64,000 nucleotides of DNA. It comes from Kitasatospora fiedleri (GTDB lineage Bacteria; Actinomycetota; Actinomycetes; Streptomycetales; Streptomycetaceae). The stretch lies in NCBI RefSeq assembly GCF_948472415.1, contig NZ_OX419519.1, positions 7,035,001 to 7,099,000 on the forward strand, read 5' to 3'. Position 1 is the first letter of the stretch, and each line of letters starts with the position of its first letter. The notes beneath the pieces are model-generated. The model ran no database searches. It was not told the DNA's origin and saw only the letters and a program-made list of their open reading frames with translations. The translations under genes and the position numbers were made by a program. Of this stretch, positions 54,822 through 63,107 are shown one piece after another.

Positions 54822-56481
54822 CAGAACCCTCCTCGGGTCTGTAGCTGGCCGGGGGCCTTCTGGGGCTTGAGCTTGCCGCTCTCGGTGAGGCGGCGGTGGG
54901 CGATCCAGGCGAGGACCATGCACGCGTAGAGGTCGATCTTCAGCTTCGACTCGCGGCTCTCCTTGCCGAACGAAATGCCGTACTGGTTGGGCCTCTTGCG
55001 TGCGTTGAGGGCGTGGCGGGTCAGCGAGTAGTCGCGCACGTGCGGCAGGGCCACCGTCTCGATCGCCCCGACCATCGCCATGTGCTCGGTGGTGATCTCG
55101 CGTTGGTTGGCGCGCATGTCGAACCCGACCGACGACTTCCCACTGGCCTTGATCAGCAGGTGCTTGCCGTACTTCTCCGACCAGTCGGCGACGTACGACT
55201 CCCACCCGGCGACGTCGGCGAAGAAGCCGACGACGGTGTACCGCTTGAAGACGTGGGCCACCATGTCGTTGACCTCGGTGCCGTCGACCTCCCAGCCCTT
55301 GCCGGCCGGGCCGTCGGGCTTCTCCCACAGCGCGAGCTTCTGGACCATCTTGTCCCGAACTCGCATGGCGAGAAGGCCGGTTGAGTCGTCGGTCTTGCCG
55401 CCGTCGAAGGCGAGCACGATGCGCTCGCCGGGGCGGATGCCGTCCGCGGCCTCGACCCTGGCCAGGTCCCAGGTGTCGCGGTCGACCAGGGCGTCATCGT
55501 GGCTGGAGAGCTGGTTGAGGTACTTCCGGCGGCTCTCGTCCTCGGTGGTGCTGGCAGACCAGATGTCTTTCATCACCCGGCCGGGGTTGATCCACACCGA
55601 GTCGCCCCGGGCGCACAGGATCGCGGCGCGCAGCTGGTCCTCGTCGGCTAGGTCGACCCCGGGAGGGGACTCCACGCTGTCGTAGTAGATACCGGCGTCG
55701 CGGTTGATCCCGTCGCGCTGCTTCTGGAAGGCGTACCACGTCGACTCGGCGACGCTTTCCTCCCCGATGACCGGGGCATTGGTGATCTCCATCGTCCGCC
55801 CGCCGACCTTGGTCGCGTTGGGTCGGATGGTGGCTGCCAGGCGGGGGCCTCCCGTGGCGGCCACCCAGTGCCACGTCTCGTTGAGCAGTGAAAACGATGG
55901 GCGCCCGCCCTCCGCAGCGCGGAAGGAACTGGCCTTCGCCTCCAGTCGGCACTGGCGGCCGTCGGTGTCGGCCTGGATCGCGTAGCAGACCTCCTGGCCG
56001 AGCTTGATCGCGTACCGGTCGATGGCGGCCTGGCTGAAGATCGTGGAGAACGCCGACATGGTGTTGACGTTCTGGCCGGCCGCCGTGGCGAAGATCTGCA
56101 CCCACGCCTCCTGGGGCGGCCCGCCGATCGGCGACCCGTCGGCGCGGAAGCCGACCAGGCGGCACGGGCCGACGAACTCCAGCGCGCAGACCGAGGCCAT
56201 GGCGGGGTCCTTGCCCCACCCCTTCAGGCGGCGCAGGGTGCCGGACTCCCAGCGGAAGGCCCTGCCCCAGGTCTCGGGGTCGTTCGGGTCCTCCGGTACG
56301 GCGTCGTCGCGCAGCTCGTACCAGCGGGCCAGGATGCGGCACTGCTCGGGGTGTACTTCCAGTCAGGCCGGAAGGCGTGCGCCGACCAGCGCAGCAGCTC
56401 GCCCGCGAGGGTGCGGTGCGGGTGCGGGACGGTGTCCGGGATCGTGCGCACCGGCTCGTAGGTGATGGTCAGGACGGCCAC
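54821..56481 (-). pseudogene. Large terminase subunit, frame broken near 56352
   Basis: The packaging motor. The Walker-like LKGWGKDPAMA begins the ATPase; VLAFDGGKTDDSTGL is the first nuclease motif and GFFADVAGWE the next. The first 45 codons (YEPVRTIPDTVPHPHRTLAG) are in another frame; one C lost from the CCCC run near 56352 explains it. The repaired protein has about 553 residues. The start is GTG 56481, which touches its own GGAGG, or CTG 56472 at better spacing. Confidence 0.85.
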
Positions 56482-56484
56482 CTC

Positions 56485-56712
56485 CTACGGCTGGGCTGCC
56501 TCCTGGCGGGCGCGCAGCTCCAGGGCGCGGGCCATCGCGGCGGAGACGTGCACACCGGCCTCGAAGGGTGTGGTCATGTCGTGGGCCCACAGCTCCCGGG
56601 CCGTTTCGTGCGGCACGGCGGCGTCCAGGCACGTCTGGTAGTAGGTGATCGTCCGGGCGATGCGCAGGGACTCGTCCGAGGGGCCAGCGGCCCGGGTCTT
56701 GCGGCGTGCCAC
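56485..56712 (-). CDS. Small phage protein, unknown
   Basis: A 75-residue helical protein (MARRKTRAAGPSDESLRIAR) between the terminase subunits. Function unknown; it may help packaging. Confidence 0.55.
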   Translation of the reverse strand: MARRKTRAAGPSDESLRIARTITYYQTCLDAAVPHETARELWAHDMTTPFEAGVHVSAAMARALELRARQEAAQP

Positions 56713-56724
56713 GGCGGGCTCCTC

Positions 56725-57075
56725 TCAGACTCGGTTTCCCCAGCGGGCGCCCACGGCGTCGCGGGCGTTGTGGCCCCGCTTCGGGCCGTCGCCCTCACCG
56801 CGGATCTTGGCGAGGTGGCCGGCGGCCTGCGTGCGGTTGAGCTGGGCCTGCGCGATGCCGGGATGGAGAACCATCATGTCCTTCCGGTTCCCGCCCTCGA
56901 TCATCTGGCCCTCGCGCTTCACCACGGCGTCGAGCTGGGCCGCGCGGGCAAGCATCGGCGCGGCGACGTCGATCAGCGCGAGGTCGGTCGGCTCAAGGTC
57001 GAGTTCCGTCTCGTACAGCTCGACCAGCGCGGCGCGGATCACCGCCGGGTTCTTCTCGGTCGGGTCGATGTTCAA
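56725..57075 (-). CDS. Small terminase subunit-like protein
   Basis: A 116-residue protein from TTG 57075 (behind GGAGG), with a helical body (VIRAALVELYETELDLEPTD) and a C-terminal basic end. Its place before the large terminase and its size suggest the small subunit, which recognises the packaging site. Confidence 0.65.
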   Translation of the reverse strand: MNIDPTEKNPAVIRAALVELYETELDLEPTDLALIDVAAPMLARAAQLDAVVKREGQMIEGGNRKDMMVLHPGIAQAQLNRTQAAGHLAKIRGEGDGPKRGHNARDAVGARWGNRV

Positions 57076-57394
57076 CGGACCTCCCCGGGGTGGCGTCGGC
57101 GGTTTCGGGCGGGCTGCCAGCGGTCCGCGGCGGCCCGGCGGCGGGCTCGGCCGGCGTCGGCCGCGTCCTTGCGCAGGACGTGCCAGTCGCACAGCGCGCG
57201 CAAGTTGGCGGGGTCGTCGGGGCCGCCCTCGGAGGCGGGACGATGTGGTCGCAGTGGCGCGCGGGCTCGCCGCACAGCTCGCCCGTGTCGTACCGGACGT
57301 GCTGGCAGCGCCACGAGTCGCGGGCCATCACCGCGCGGCGAAGGCGGGCCCAGTGCGGGGGGAGCGGGGTCGTCCGGCGCGAACTCGCGGGCAC
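57072..57394 (-). pseudogene. HNH endonuclease, frame broken near 57238
   Basis: An HNH nuclease of about 107 residues. The first half has WRCQHV and HCDHIVP; the second half (EGGPDDPANLRALCDWH) lies in a second frame after a lost G near 57238. HNH enzymes next to terminase are required for cos cleavage in many long-tailed phages. It is the first gene of the late minus-strand run. Confidence 0.8.
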
Positions 57395-57566
57395 GGCAAC
57401 CTCCTTGAGCGCAGGGCCCCGCCAGGTGCTCGACCTCGACCGGGGAGAGAGGGCCGGTCGGGGAGCGTTGCCCTGGCGGGGCTACGAGAGGAGGCAGGCC
57501 GGCGTGCCGCAGCATCGGGAGCGCGCACGCGCGCGGTAGCTGCCTCCACCTGTATTAAGGCCGCCC

Positions 57567-57574
57567 GGTTAACA
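57567..57574 (-). promoter_or_regulatory. TGTTAACC motif, copy D
   Basis: On the minus strand TGTTAACC is followed by CGGCCTTAATA. It lies 173 bases before the HNH gene at the head of the late run. Confidence 0.55.
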
Positions 57575-57735
57575 CGGCCGACGCCCGCGGCCTCACTCTC
57601 CGCAATCAGTGCGTGGCACTGAGTTCATCACTGCTGGTCACACTGCGTTAATGATCCGGAAGAAGGGATCGGCCGGCGTTCGTATCGGATCTCGGCTGCT
57701 ATGACGCTCCGGGCAGTAAAGGAACGCGCGCGGGA

Positions 57736-57753
57736 GGCACCCCCCGGGGTGCC
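57736..57753. other. Perfect palindrome GGCACCCC-CC-GGGGTGCC
   Basis: An 8-base perfect inverted repeat with a two-base spacer. In a divergent gap next to packaging genes it is a cos or operator candidate rather than a terminator. Confidence 0.5.
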
Positions 57754-57969
57754 CCGTCACGACCGCCGAACCACCGCCAAGACCACGCCAAATCCCTTGT
57801 CCCGCAACGGAATTGGCGTCGCTTCGCGTGCGCGCACGTCTTCCACCTTGGCGAGAACGAGCGTGTCTCATCTATGTGATGCAGGTCACGCATTCTCCGT
57901 TCGACTTTCGCTGGTGGTGTGGTGCAGTGTTGGTCCTGCAAGCGACGGACCGACCGAAACGAGATCACG

Positions 57970-58251
57970 ATGCGTAACCACCGAATCCCCGCCGCCCTGG
58001 GGCTGGCCATGCTGCTGGCCGGGTCGCCGTGGCAGACGCACAACTGGGGTGGCGGGGTCGCGGCGGGCATCCTGACGGCCCTTCTCGCCCACGGGGTCCG
58101 GCAGGTGCCCGGACTGGTCAAGCGGGCCGTACAGGGCCCGTCCGAGCCCCCTGCGGCCCCTGTCGCCCCCGCCCCGGTCAACGCCTACGACCGCGACCGC
58201 GCCGAGATCACCGGCCGCCGCCGCAACCGCCGCAACCGCGCCGGTCGTTGA
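57970..58251 (+). CDS. Small membrane protein of the plus-strand cluster
   Basis: A 93-residue protein from ATG 57970. Two hydrophobic stretches lie at about 8-20 and 27-40; the tail is Pro/Arg-rich (RNRRNRAGR). First gene of the plus-strand run. Function unknown. Confidence 0.55.
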   Translation: MRNHRIPAALGLAMLLAGSPWQTHNWGGGVAAGILTALLAHGVRQVPGLVKRAVQGPSEPPAAPVAPAPVNAYDRDRAEITGRRRNRRNRAGR

Positions 58252-58283
58252 CCCGCCCGACTCACCCCCGGAGAACCCCCGCG

Positions 58284-58490
58284 ATGAACCGCCGCCGCAT
58301 CCTCGCCGTGCTCGTCCTGACCGCCGCCGCGCTGGGCGGGTGGGTCACCGGCCACACCTTCAACGAACCGCCCGCGCCCGACACCGCCGCGCAGGTGACC
58401 GCCTTCAACGACGGGTGGTCCGACGCCATGCGCGACGCCTGCGACCAGGGCAGCGCGTACGCCTGCGACTGGCTCTCCACCACCCGCTGA
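58284..58490 (+). CDS. Small exported or membrane-anchored protein
   Basis: A 68-residue protein with a single N-terminal hydrophobic segment (RRRILAVLVLTAAALGGW) and an acidic outside part with two Cys (DACDQGSAYACDW). Possibly exported. Function unknown. Confidence 0.55.
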   Translation: MNRRRILAVLVLTAAALGGWVTGHTFNEPPAPDTAAQVTAFNDGWSDAMRDACDQGSAYACDWLSTTR

Positions 58491-58516
58491 CCACCCGCAC
58501 CACGCAAGGAACGATC

Positions 58517-59356
58517 ATGAGCGCGACCCTGACTGACGAACTCCTCACCGCCACCGGCCAGCACGTCCACCGGTACGACTTCGTGACCCGCATGGAGTCC
58601 GAAGCGGACGCCCACGGATGGGCCCGGGTGGGCGTGGTCATGGACGGCACGGGAGCCCTGTTGGAGGACGGGGAGGGGTGGCACCAGCACGAATCGGAAG
58701 CGCTCCGCGCACAGTCCAACTGGCAGGCCGCGTGCCGGATCATGGCGGACGCCGCCGGGGAGTGCGGGACGCTGTGGGACACCCTGGGCGAGGGGATCGC
58801 CTACGACGCCGATTCGTTCCTGGCCAGCGACGCCGCCCGCCGGATCGCGGACAGCCTGGCCGGATACCCCCTGTTGGACGAGGACGACCACGGCACGCGG
58901 GAGCACGCCGCGATGCTCGCCGAGATCGAAGGATCGCCCGTCACCCTGCCGGACGACGTCGGCGCGGATGACGTGCTCGGGGAACTCGACTGCCCGACAC
59001 CCGGTGACATCACCATGGCCATGATCGAAGACGCCTTGGAAACCCTCGGGTACGTCGCGTGCTCCGACTGTGACAAGTGGCTCACCCCCATGACCACCCG
59101 GTGCGGTGAACTCCTCTGCCGTGACTGTGCGTTGGAGGAGTCGCGCCCGGCCACGGTAACCACCGTGCCGATCCCCGGGGCCGAACCGTGGCGGGCGTAC
59201 ACCGTGTACGGCCACGGCGAGCCGCTGACGGCCGTTCTCCAGCCCTACCTGGACGGCTACGCCACCCAGCAGGGGGCCGCGTACCGAGAGGACGTCCGCG
59301 CCATCGTGCGGGGCTCCCGCGCCGGGTACCGCGCCGTGTACGGCCGGGCCGCGTAG
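58517..59356 (+). CDS. Acidic protein with zinc-finger-like motif
   Basis: A 279-residue acidic protein, unknown. A Cys4 motif near residue 188 (CSDCDKW, then CGELLCRDC) looks like a zinc site. The first 150 residues are helical. The start ATG 58517 is preceded by AAGGAACGATC, a variant of the box B sequence found before the genes downstream. Confidence 0.6.
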   Translation: MSATLTDELLTATGQHVHRYDFVTRMESEADAHGWARVGVVMDGTGALLEDGEGWHQHESEALRAQSNWQAACRIMADAAGECGTLWDTLGEGIAYDADSFLASDAARRIADSLAGYPLLDEDDHGTREHAAMLAEIEGSPVTLPDDVGADDVLGELDCPTPGDITMAMIEDALETLGYVACSDCDKWLTPMTTRCGELLCRDCALEESRPATVTTVPIPGAEPWRAYTVYGHGEPLTAVLQPYLDGYATQQGAAYREDVRAIVRGSRAGYRAVYGRAA

Positions 59357-59357
59357 G

Positions 59358-59416
59358 CACCAGGCCCCACCCCCTCCACCTTCTCAACTCCCGCACCACA
59401 GAACGGAAGCACCGCC
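59358..59416 (+). repeat. Intergenic two-part element 1
   Basis: Box A CACCAGGCCCCACCCCCTCC at 59358-59377, then variant box B (GAACGGAAGCACCGCC) touching ATG 59417. Confidence 0.75.
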
Positions 59417-59593
59417 ATGACCCGCACCGACATGATCCGCCTGTCCGGCTACTGGCCCAACCTGGCCAAGCTCGGCATGGACCACCCGGACGACGTGCAC
59501 GCGATGTTCGACGCGTTCCACGACATGCGCGAGCAGGGCGAGCCGCTGGACCTCCTGATCAGCGAACTGTTCGACGCCCCCGACAGCGTCTGA
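59417..59593 (+). CDS. Very small acidic protein
   Basis: A 58-residue protein (MTRTDMIRLSGYWPNLAKLG, ending FDAPDSV). Function unknown. It follows element 1. Confidence 0.6.
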   Translation: MTRTDMIRLSGYWPNLAKLGMDHPDDVHAMFDAFHDMREQGEPLDLLISELFDAPDSV

Positions 59594-59636
59594 CCGCCCC
59601 CGCCCCGCACCCGCACCGACCCGAGAGAGACCCACC

Positions 59637-59945
59637 GTGAGCCGCACCGCCGAGTACCTGACCGAGCTTGCCGAGGACGCCGGACTGTTCGCCGAGCTGG
59701 AAGCCCTGACCGCCTACGCCGCCCACGTCGGCAATGCCGAGTACGCCGTCGACACCTTCGAAGACGCGTACTGCGGCGAGTGGGACGACCTGGAGGACTT
59801 CGCCCATGACCAGCTCATGGAGACGGACGCCGAGTACCGCGCCGCGATGGAGAGTTGCCGGGGATGGCGGCCCGTGCTGGACATGATCGCGTGGGAGTGC
59901 GACTACACCCACACAGCGGGCAACTACGTCTTCCGGTCGCTCTGA
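59637..59945 (+). CDS. Small acidic protein, ArdA-like size and charge
   Basis: A 102-residue very acidic protein from GTG 59637 (TAEYLTELAEDAGLFAELEA, then YAVDTFEDAYCGEWDDLEDF). The FEDAYCGEWDDLEDFAHD stretch recalls antirestriction proteins of the ArdA type, which mimic DNA. It is shorter than full ArdA, so this is only a suggestion. No box A lies before it. Confidence 0.55.
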   Translation: MSRTAEYLTELAEDAGLFAELEALTAYAAHVGNAEYAVDTFEDAYCGEWDDLEDFAHDQLMETDAEYRAAMESCRGWRPVLDMIAWECDYTHTAGNYVFRSL

Positions 59946-59946
59946 G

Positions 59947-60004
59947 CTGTGCGCCCCTGGTGGCGGCCCGGCCCGCCCGTCGGGCCCCCGCCAAGGGTGC
60001 ACAG
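59947..60004 (+). terminator. Long hairpin after the acidic gene
   Basis: CTGTGCGCCCCTGGTGGCGG pairs with few mismatches to the later GCCCCCGCCAAGGGTGCACAG, with a second inner GGCCCGG stem. It lies just before element 2. Confidence 0.7.
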
Positions 60005-60005
60005 A

Positions 60006-60055
60006 CACCAGGCCCCACCCCCTCACCCCCCCAACCGCCAGCCGGAGGCACAGCC
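60006..60055 (+). repeat. Intergenic two-part element 2
   Basis: Box A at 60006-60024, box B variant GCCGGAGGCACAGCC touching ATG 60056. Confidence 0.75.
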
Positions 60056-60388
60056 ATGCCCGAGAACACCCCGAACCCTACCCCCGCCGAGACCGCCGAG
60101 CAGTTCGCCGCGATCGTCGCCGACCTGCCCGACCACGACGTGACCGCCAGCACCGACGAGTACGGCTGTGAGGACTGCGGCGGGGTGCTGGAGTCCGCAG
60201 CCCCCTTGTGGTTCGAGATCTACCGCCGCCCCGACGGCACCCCCGGGGTCTACGTCTACGGGGTCGGCATCGAGTCAGCCACCGTCAGTTGCAAGGAGTG
60301 CGGCCGGGATGCCGGGGACCACGTGGCCCGGATGGTGACCGACGCCATGGAGCCGTGGGACGCCGCCCTCAAGGGCCTGGAGGTCTGA
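60056..60388 (+). CDS. Small zinc-ribbon-like protein
   Basis: A 110-residue protein with two CxxC pairs (CEDCGG near residue 40 and CKECGR near 80), spaced as in a zinc ribbon. Unknown function. Confidence 0.6.
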   Translation: MPENTPNPTPAETAEQFAAIVADLPDHDVTASTDEYGCEDCGGVLESAAPLWFEIYRRPDGTPGVYVYGVGIESATVSCKECGRDAGDHVARMVTDAMEPWDAALKGLEV

Positions 60389-60396
60389 GCCGCTTC

Positions 60397-60427
60397 GGTG
60401 GCGGCCGGACGTTCTCCGGCCCCCGCC
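60397..60427 (+). terminator. GGTGGCGGCCGGA hairpin
   Basis: A stem with arms GGTGGCGGCCGGA and TCCGGCCCCCGCC lies just after the zinc-ribbon gene and before element 3. It is similar in sequence to the hairpin at 59947. Confidence 0.65.
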
Positions 60428-60440
60428 GTGGCCGCTCTGG

Positions 60441-60476
60441 CAACAGGCCCCACCCCCCTCCCGAAGGAACAGCGCC
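60441..60476 (+). repeat. Intergenic two-part element 3
   Basis: Box A (CAACAGGCCCCACCCCCC) runs directly into consensus box B GAAGGAACAGCGCC, which touches ATG 60477. Confidence 0.8.
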
Positions 60477-60731
60477 ATGACCACCCCGACCCCCGCCCCG
60501 CTCCTGCACTGCCCGTGCGGCGGAACCCTCGTGATCACCGCCCCCGTGTTCCTGCGGGTCGTCCACCCGCACGGCACCTTGCCCCCGGCCCTCTCGGTCC
60601 TCGGCCTGGATATCGAGTACGCCGAGACCGCGTGCAGCACCTGTGAGGCCCCCGCCCCCGACCAGTTCGGCCAGCAGCTCGGCGAACTGATCTGCGCGGC
60701 GGACAACACGCTCACCGCCCACGCCTGCTGA
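60477..60731 (+). CDS. Small Cys-pair protein
   Basis: An 84-residue protein with CPCGG near the start and CSTCEAP near residue 58: a possible zinc site. Unknown function. Confidence 0.6.
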   Translation: MTTPTPAPLLHCPCGGTLVITAPVFLRVVHPHGTLPPALSVLGLDIEYAETACSTCEAPAPDQFGQQLGELICAADNTLTAHAC

Positions 60732-60750
60732 CGCCAGCCCCCGCCCTGGG

Positions 60751-60794
60751 CACAGGCCCCACCCCCTCCCGACTCCCGAAGGAACAGCGCCACC
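60751..60794 (+). repeat. Intergenic two-part element 4
   Basis: Box A at 60751-60770; box B GAAGGAACAGCGCCACC touches GTG 60795. Confidence 0.8.
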
Positions 60795-61058
60795 GTGAAC
60801 GCCACCGTCGCCCGTCTCGAAGCCCTCGCCGCCCGCGTCTACCGCCACGAACAGAACTGGGAGGACGCGTTCGCCGAGATCCCGACGTACGACAACCGCG
60901 ACTTCCCCGACCAGCCCGCCCACGACAAGTACATGGGCGACGTGGACGAGATGGACAACGAGCGGGCCCACGCCAGCCGGGCACTGCTGCTCACCCTGAC
61001 CGCTGAGCTGGAAGCGTTCGTCGCCGAGCTGGAGTACACCCCGGGGACCGCCCGCTGA
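60795..61058 (+). CDS. Small acidic helical protein
   Basis: An 87-residue protein (VARLEALAARVYRHEQNWED). Unknown function. Confidence 0.6.
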   Translation: MNATVARLEALAARVYRHEQNWEDAFAEIPTYDNRDFPDQPAHDKYMGDVDEMDNERAHASRALLLTLTAELEAFVAELEYTPGTAR

Positions 61059-61111
61059 TCAGCGCCGAGGACTTCGCGCTCCTGTCCCGCTGGCTCGACG
61101 GTGACCGGATC

Positions 61112-61240
61112 ATGGCCGACATCGCCGACCCGGACGGCACCGCCAGCGCCCGACTCGCCGAAGCCGGGTACCTCACCCCCGGCACCATCCCGGGCGCGTG
61201 GCGGCTCAGCAAGGCCGGACACACCGCCCGCGCCGAGTAC
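61112..61240 (+). CDS. Small protein, ends uncertain
   Basis: A sensible reading frame (ISAEDFALLSRWLDGDRI, then GYLTPGTIPGAWRLSKAGHT) runs from about 61055 to the next box A. The first usual start is ATG 61112, but the good coding begins at 61055-61060 where only CTG or ATC is available. The stop seems lost by one base at the box A junction near 61238. Confidence 0.4.
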
Positions 61241-61268
61241 ACCAGGCCCACCCCGTCGGCGTCACGGC
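61240..61268 (+). repeat. Intergenic two-part element 5 (degenerate)
   Basis: A shortened box A (CACCAGGCCCACCCCGTC) precedes GTG 61269. Box B is not preserved. Confidence 0.55.
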
Positions 61269-61424
61269 GTGAGCGACCCGGACGCCTTCGACCTGGACCC
61301 CGCCGAGCTGGACGAGCTGCGCGCCAGCGTCGCGGCCGTCACCGCCGCGAACACCGCACTGCGCGAAGAACTCGCGGGCCTCCGGGCCGACCTGGTCCGC
61401 CTGCTCGGCCGCCTGAGCCGCTGA
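61269..61424 (+). CDS. Very small coiled-coil protein
   Basis: A 51-residue protein from GTG 61269 (LDPAELDELRASVAAVTAAN, then LREELAGLRADLVRLLGRL), a coiled coil. Unknown function. Confidence 0.6.
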   Translation: MSDPDAFDLDPAELDELRASVAAVTAANTALREELAGLRADLVRLLGRLSR

Positions 61425-61512
61425 CACCAGGCCCCGCCCCCGGGCGCCCGCCGGGACGCCGACCGGCCGACACCCGGCCCCACCCCCAGACCACCCGCAG
61501 GAGAACCACCCC
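61425..61512 (+). repeat. Intergenic two-part element 6 (double box A)
   Basis: Two box A copies (61425-61440 and 61471-61488) are followed by box B variant GCAGGAGAACCACCCC touching ATG 61513. Confidence 0.65.
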
Positions 61513-61707
61513 ATGCCCCGCTTCGCCGTGCACATTGACGAGACCGTGTCGTACCGCTTCGTGGTGGAGGCCGACGACTACGAGGCCGCCGAGGCCGCCG
61601 CCGTCGACCTCTTCGAGAGCGACGCCCGCGAGGACGGCTACAGCCACTCCAACGAGATGCAGGTCTACGACCCCGAGCCGCTGGACGCGCTCCCGGCCGC
61701 CGCGTGA
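61513..61707 (+). CDS. Small acidic protein, DpnD/PcfM-like pattern
   Basis: A 64-residue acidic beta-alpha protein (FAVHIDETVSYRFVVEADDY, EAAEAAAVDLF). The pattern is like DpnD/PcfM small proteins. Unknown role. Confidence 0.55.
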   Translation: MPRFAVHIDETVSYRFVVEADDYEAAEAAAVDLFESDAREDGYSHSNEMQVYDPEPLDALPAAA

Positions 61708-61721
61708 CCGCGCGCCGCTGA

Positions 61722-61763
61722 CACCAGGCCCCACCCCCTCCACCCCGAAGGAACAGCGCCACC
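61722..61763 (+). repeat. Intergenic two-part element 7
   Basis: Box A at 61722-61741 and consensus box B GAAGGAACAGCGCCACC touching GTG 61764. One of the most complete copies. Confidence 0.8.
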
Positions 61764-62452
61764 GTGACCGCCCTCCGTGACAACCTCGCCCCCCTGCGCG
61801 CCGAGCTGCTGGCGCTCGCCGAAGGAACCGTCCAGGCCCTCGGGCCCGACGAGTGGACCGTCGACCCCCGCCGGATACCCGACTGGCACCCCTGCGCCGA
61901 ACTCGTCCGCGCCGAGGACGGGGCCCGCATCCTGATCCAGCAGGAACGGCTGCGCTCCGGCCGGTGGAACCTGCACGGCGTCCTGCCCGACAGCACCACC
62001 TACTACTACCGGCACGACATCGAGACCGGGACATCACCGTCACCCGCGCCAAGACCGGGGCCCAGGTCGCCCGCGACGTGCAGCGGCGGCTGCTGCCCGT
62101 CCTGGACGCGGCGGTCGCGGAGATGAGCGCCCGCCAGCACCGGCACCTGACCGGCGTGCACGAGGTCGACACCATCGCCCGGCGGTTGAAGCGCGTGCCC
62201 CTGACCACCGGCCGGCCGCCGGGGGAGGCGACCCGACGCAACGGGCAGGACAACGTCCGCACCCTGCGGTGGAACCAGGGCCCCGGGACGTCCTTCCGGT
62301 CGCCACACGCCGAGGTCAAGGTCAGCCGGGCCGAATTCAGCGGGATCGAGATCACGTGCTCGCACCTCACCGCCGACATGGCAGAGGCCGTGCTGCGCGC
62401 CCTCACCGCCTCACTGCCCGCCGCCGCGCCCGCCGCCGAGCTGGCCGCGTAG
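61764..62452 (+). pseudogene. Plus-strand cluster protein, frame broken near 62032
   Basis: About 229 residues when repaired. The first part (RAELLALAEGTVQALGPDEW) joins the second (DITVTRAKTGAQVARDVQRR) if one G is added at GGG near 62032. A helical domain is followed by a beta part. Unknown function. Confidence 0.6.
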
Positions 62453-62519
62453 GCACCAGGCCCCGCCCCCGGCTGGCACCAGGCCCCACCCCCTCCCGCA
62501 CCACCGAAGGAACAGCGCC
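62453..62519 (+). repeat. Intergenic two-part element 8 (double box A)
   Basis: Box A copies at 62453-62470 and 62477-62495, then consensus box B GAAGGAACAGCGCC touching GTG 62520. Confidence 0.8.
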
Positions 62520-63014
62520 GTGAACAGCACCACCCTGACGACCACGCTCCGCCTGCCCCGCGAGGACGGCCCCGCCGAGACCGTCACCGTCACCACCCCG
62601 GCCGGACGCGGCGCACAGAACAAGCACACCAAGGCCGTGCAGCTCGCCCTGGACCTGCCCACCGCCAGCGGCCCCGGCCGGGCCGTGAGGATCGGGGCCG
62701 ACCCCCGGCGCGTCCCGCAGCCCAGCAAGGTCCGCAGCAAGGGCCGGGGCTGGCAGCGCTGGACCGAGGCCGATGGCCGTGTGAGGTACGGCGTCGCCAG
62801 CGAGGTGAACCCGCAGCAGGCCGGACTCGGCTGGGCCGGGCTCACCGCCCGCACGGTCGTCCCGGCCGACGGCGGCGAGGCGTTCGCCATCTACCGCACC
62901 GGCTCGGCCGGCTCGGACTGGGCCCGTGAAGGCGACCACATCCGGATGGTTCCCGCGCTGCTCCAGGACTGCCTGCCCGGCCTGCTCGTCAACAGCACCG
63001 AACTGGCGGCCTGA
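62520..63014 (+). CDS. Plus-strand cluster protein, unknown
   Basis: A 164-residue basic protein (AQNKHTKAVQLALDLPTA, then KVRSKGRGWQRWTEADGRVR). It may bind nucleic acid. No family recognised. Confidence 0.6.
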   Translation: MNSTTLTTTLRLPREDGPAETVTVTTPAGRGAQNKHTKAVQLALDLPTASGPGRAVRIGADPRRVPQPSKVRSKGRGWQRWTEADGRVRYGVASEVNPQQAGLGWAGLTARTVVPADGGEAFAIYRTGSAGSDWAREGDHIRMVPALLQDCLPGLLVNSTELAA

Positions 63015-63024
63015 CCCGCCCCGG

Positions 63025-63054
63025 TGCGGCCCGGACCACCGTCCGGACCGTGCC
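63025..63054 (+). terminator. Hairpin before element 9
   Basis: GTGCGGCCCGGAC and GTCCGGACCGTGC pair over a four-base loop, directly after the previous gene. Confidence 0.65.
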
Positions 63055-63070
63055 GAGGCCCGGCCAGACC

Positions 63071-63107
63071 CCAGGCCCCACCCCGAGCAGTCCAGGAGAG
63101 CAGCAGC
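63071..63107 (+). repeat. Intergenic two-part element 9
   Basis: Box A CCAGGCCCCACCCC, then CCAGGAGAGCAGCAGC touching ATG 63108; box B is diverged but keeps a strong ribosome site. Confidence 0.65.

Larger units (their letters stand above)
57395..57969. other. Divergent intergenic region with palindromes (possible cos region)
   Basis: About 575 bases between the diverging packaging genes and plus-strand small genes. It contains a TGTTAACC motif (57567), the perfect palindrome at 57736 and an inverted repeat ACGCCAAAT/ATTGGCGT at 57785-57819. No gene is convincing here. Its place beside the HNH and terminase genes is where cos usually lies. Confidence 0.5.
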
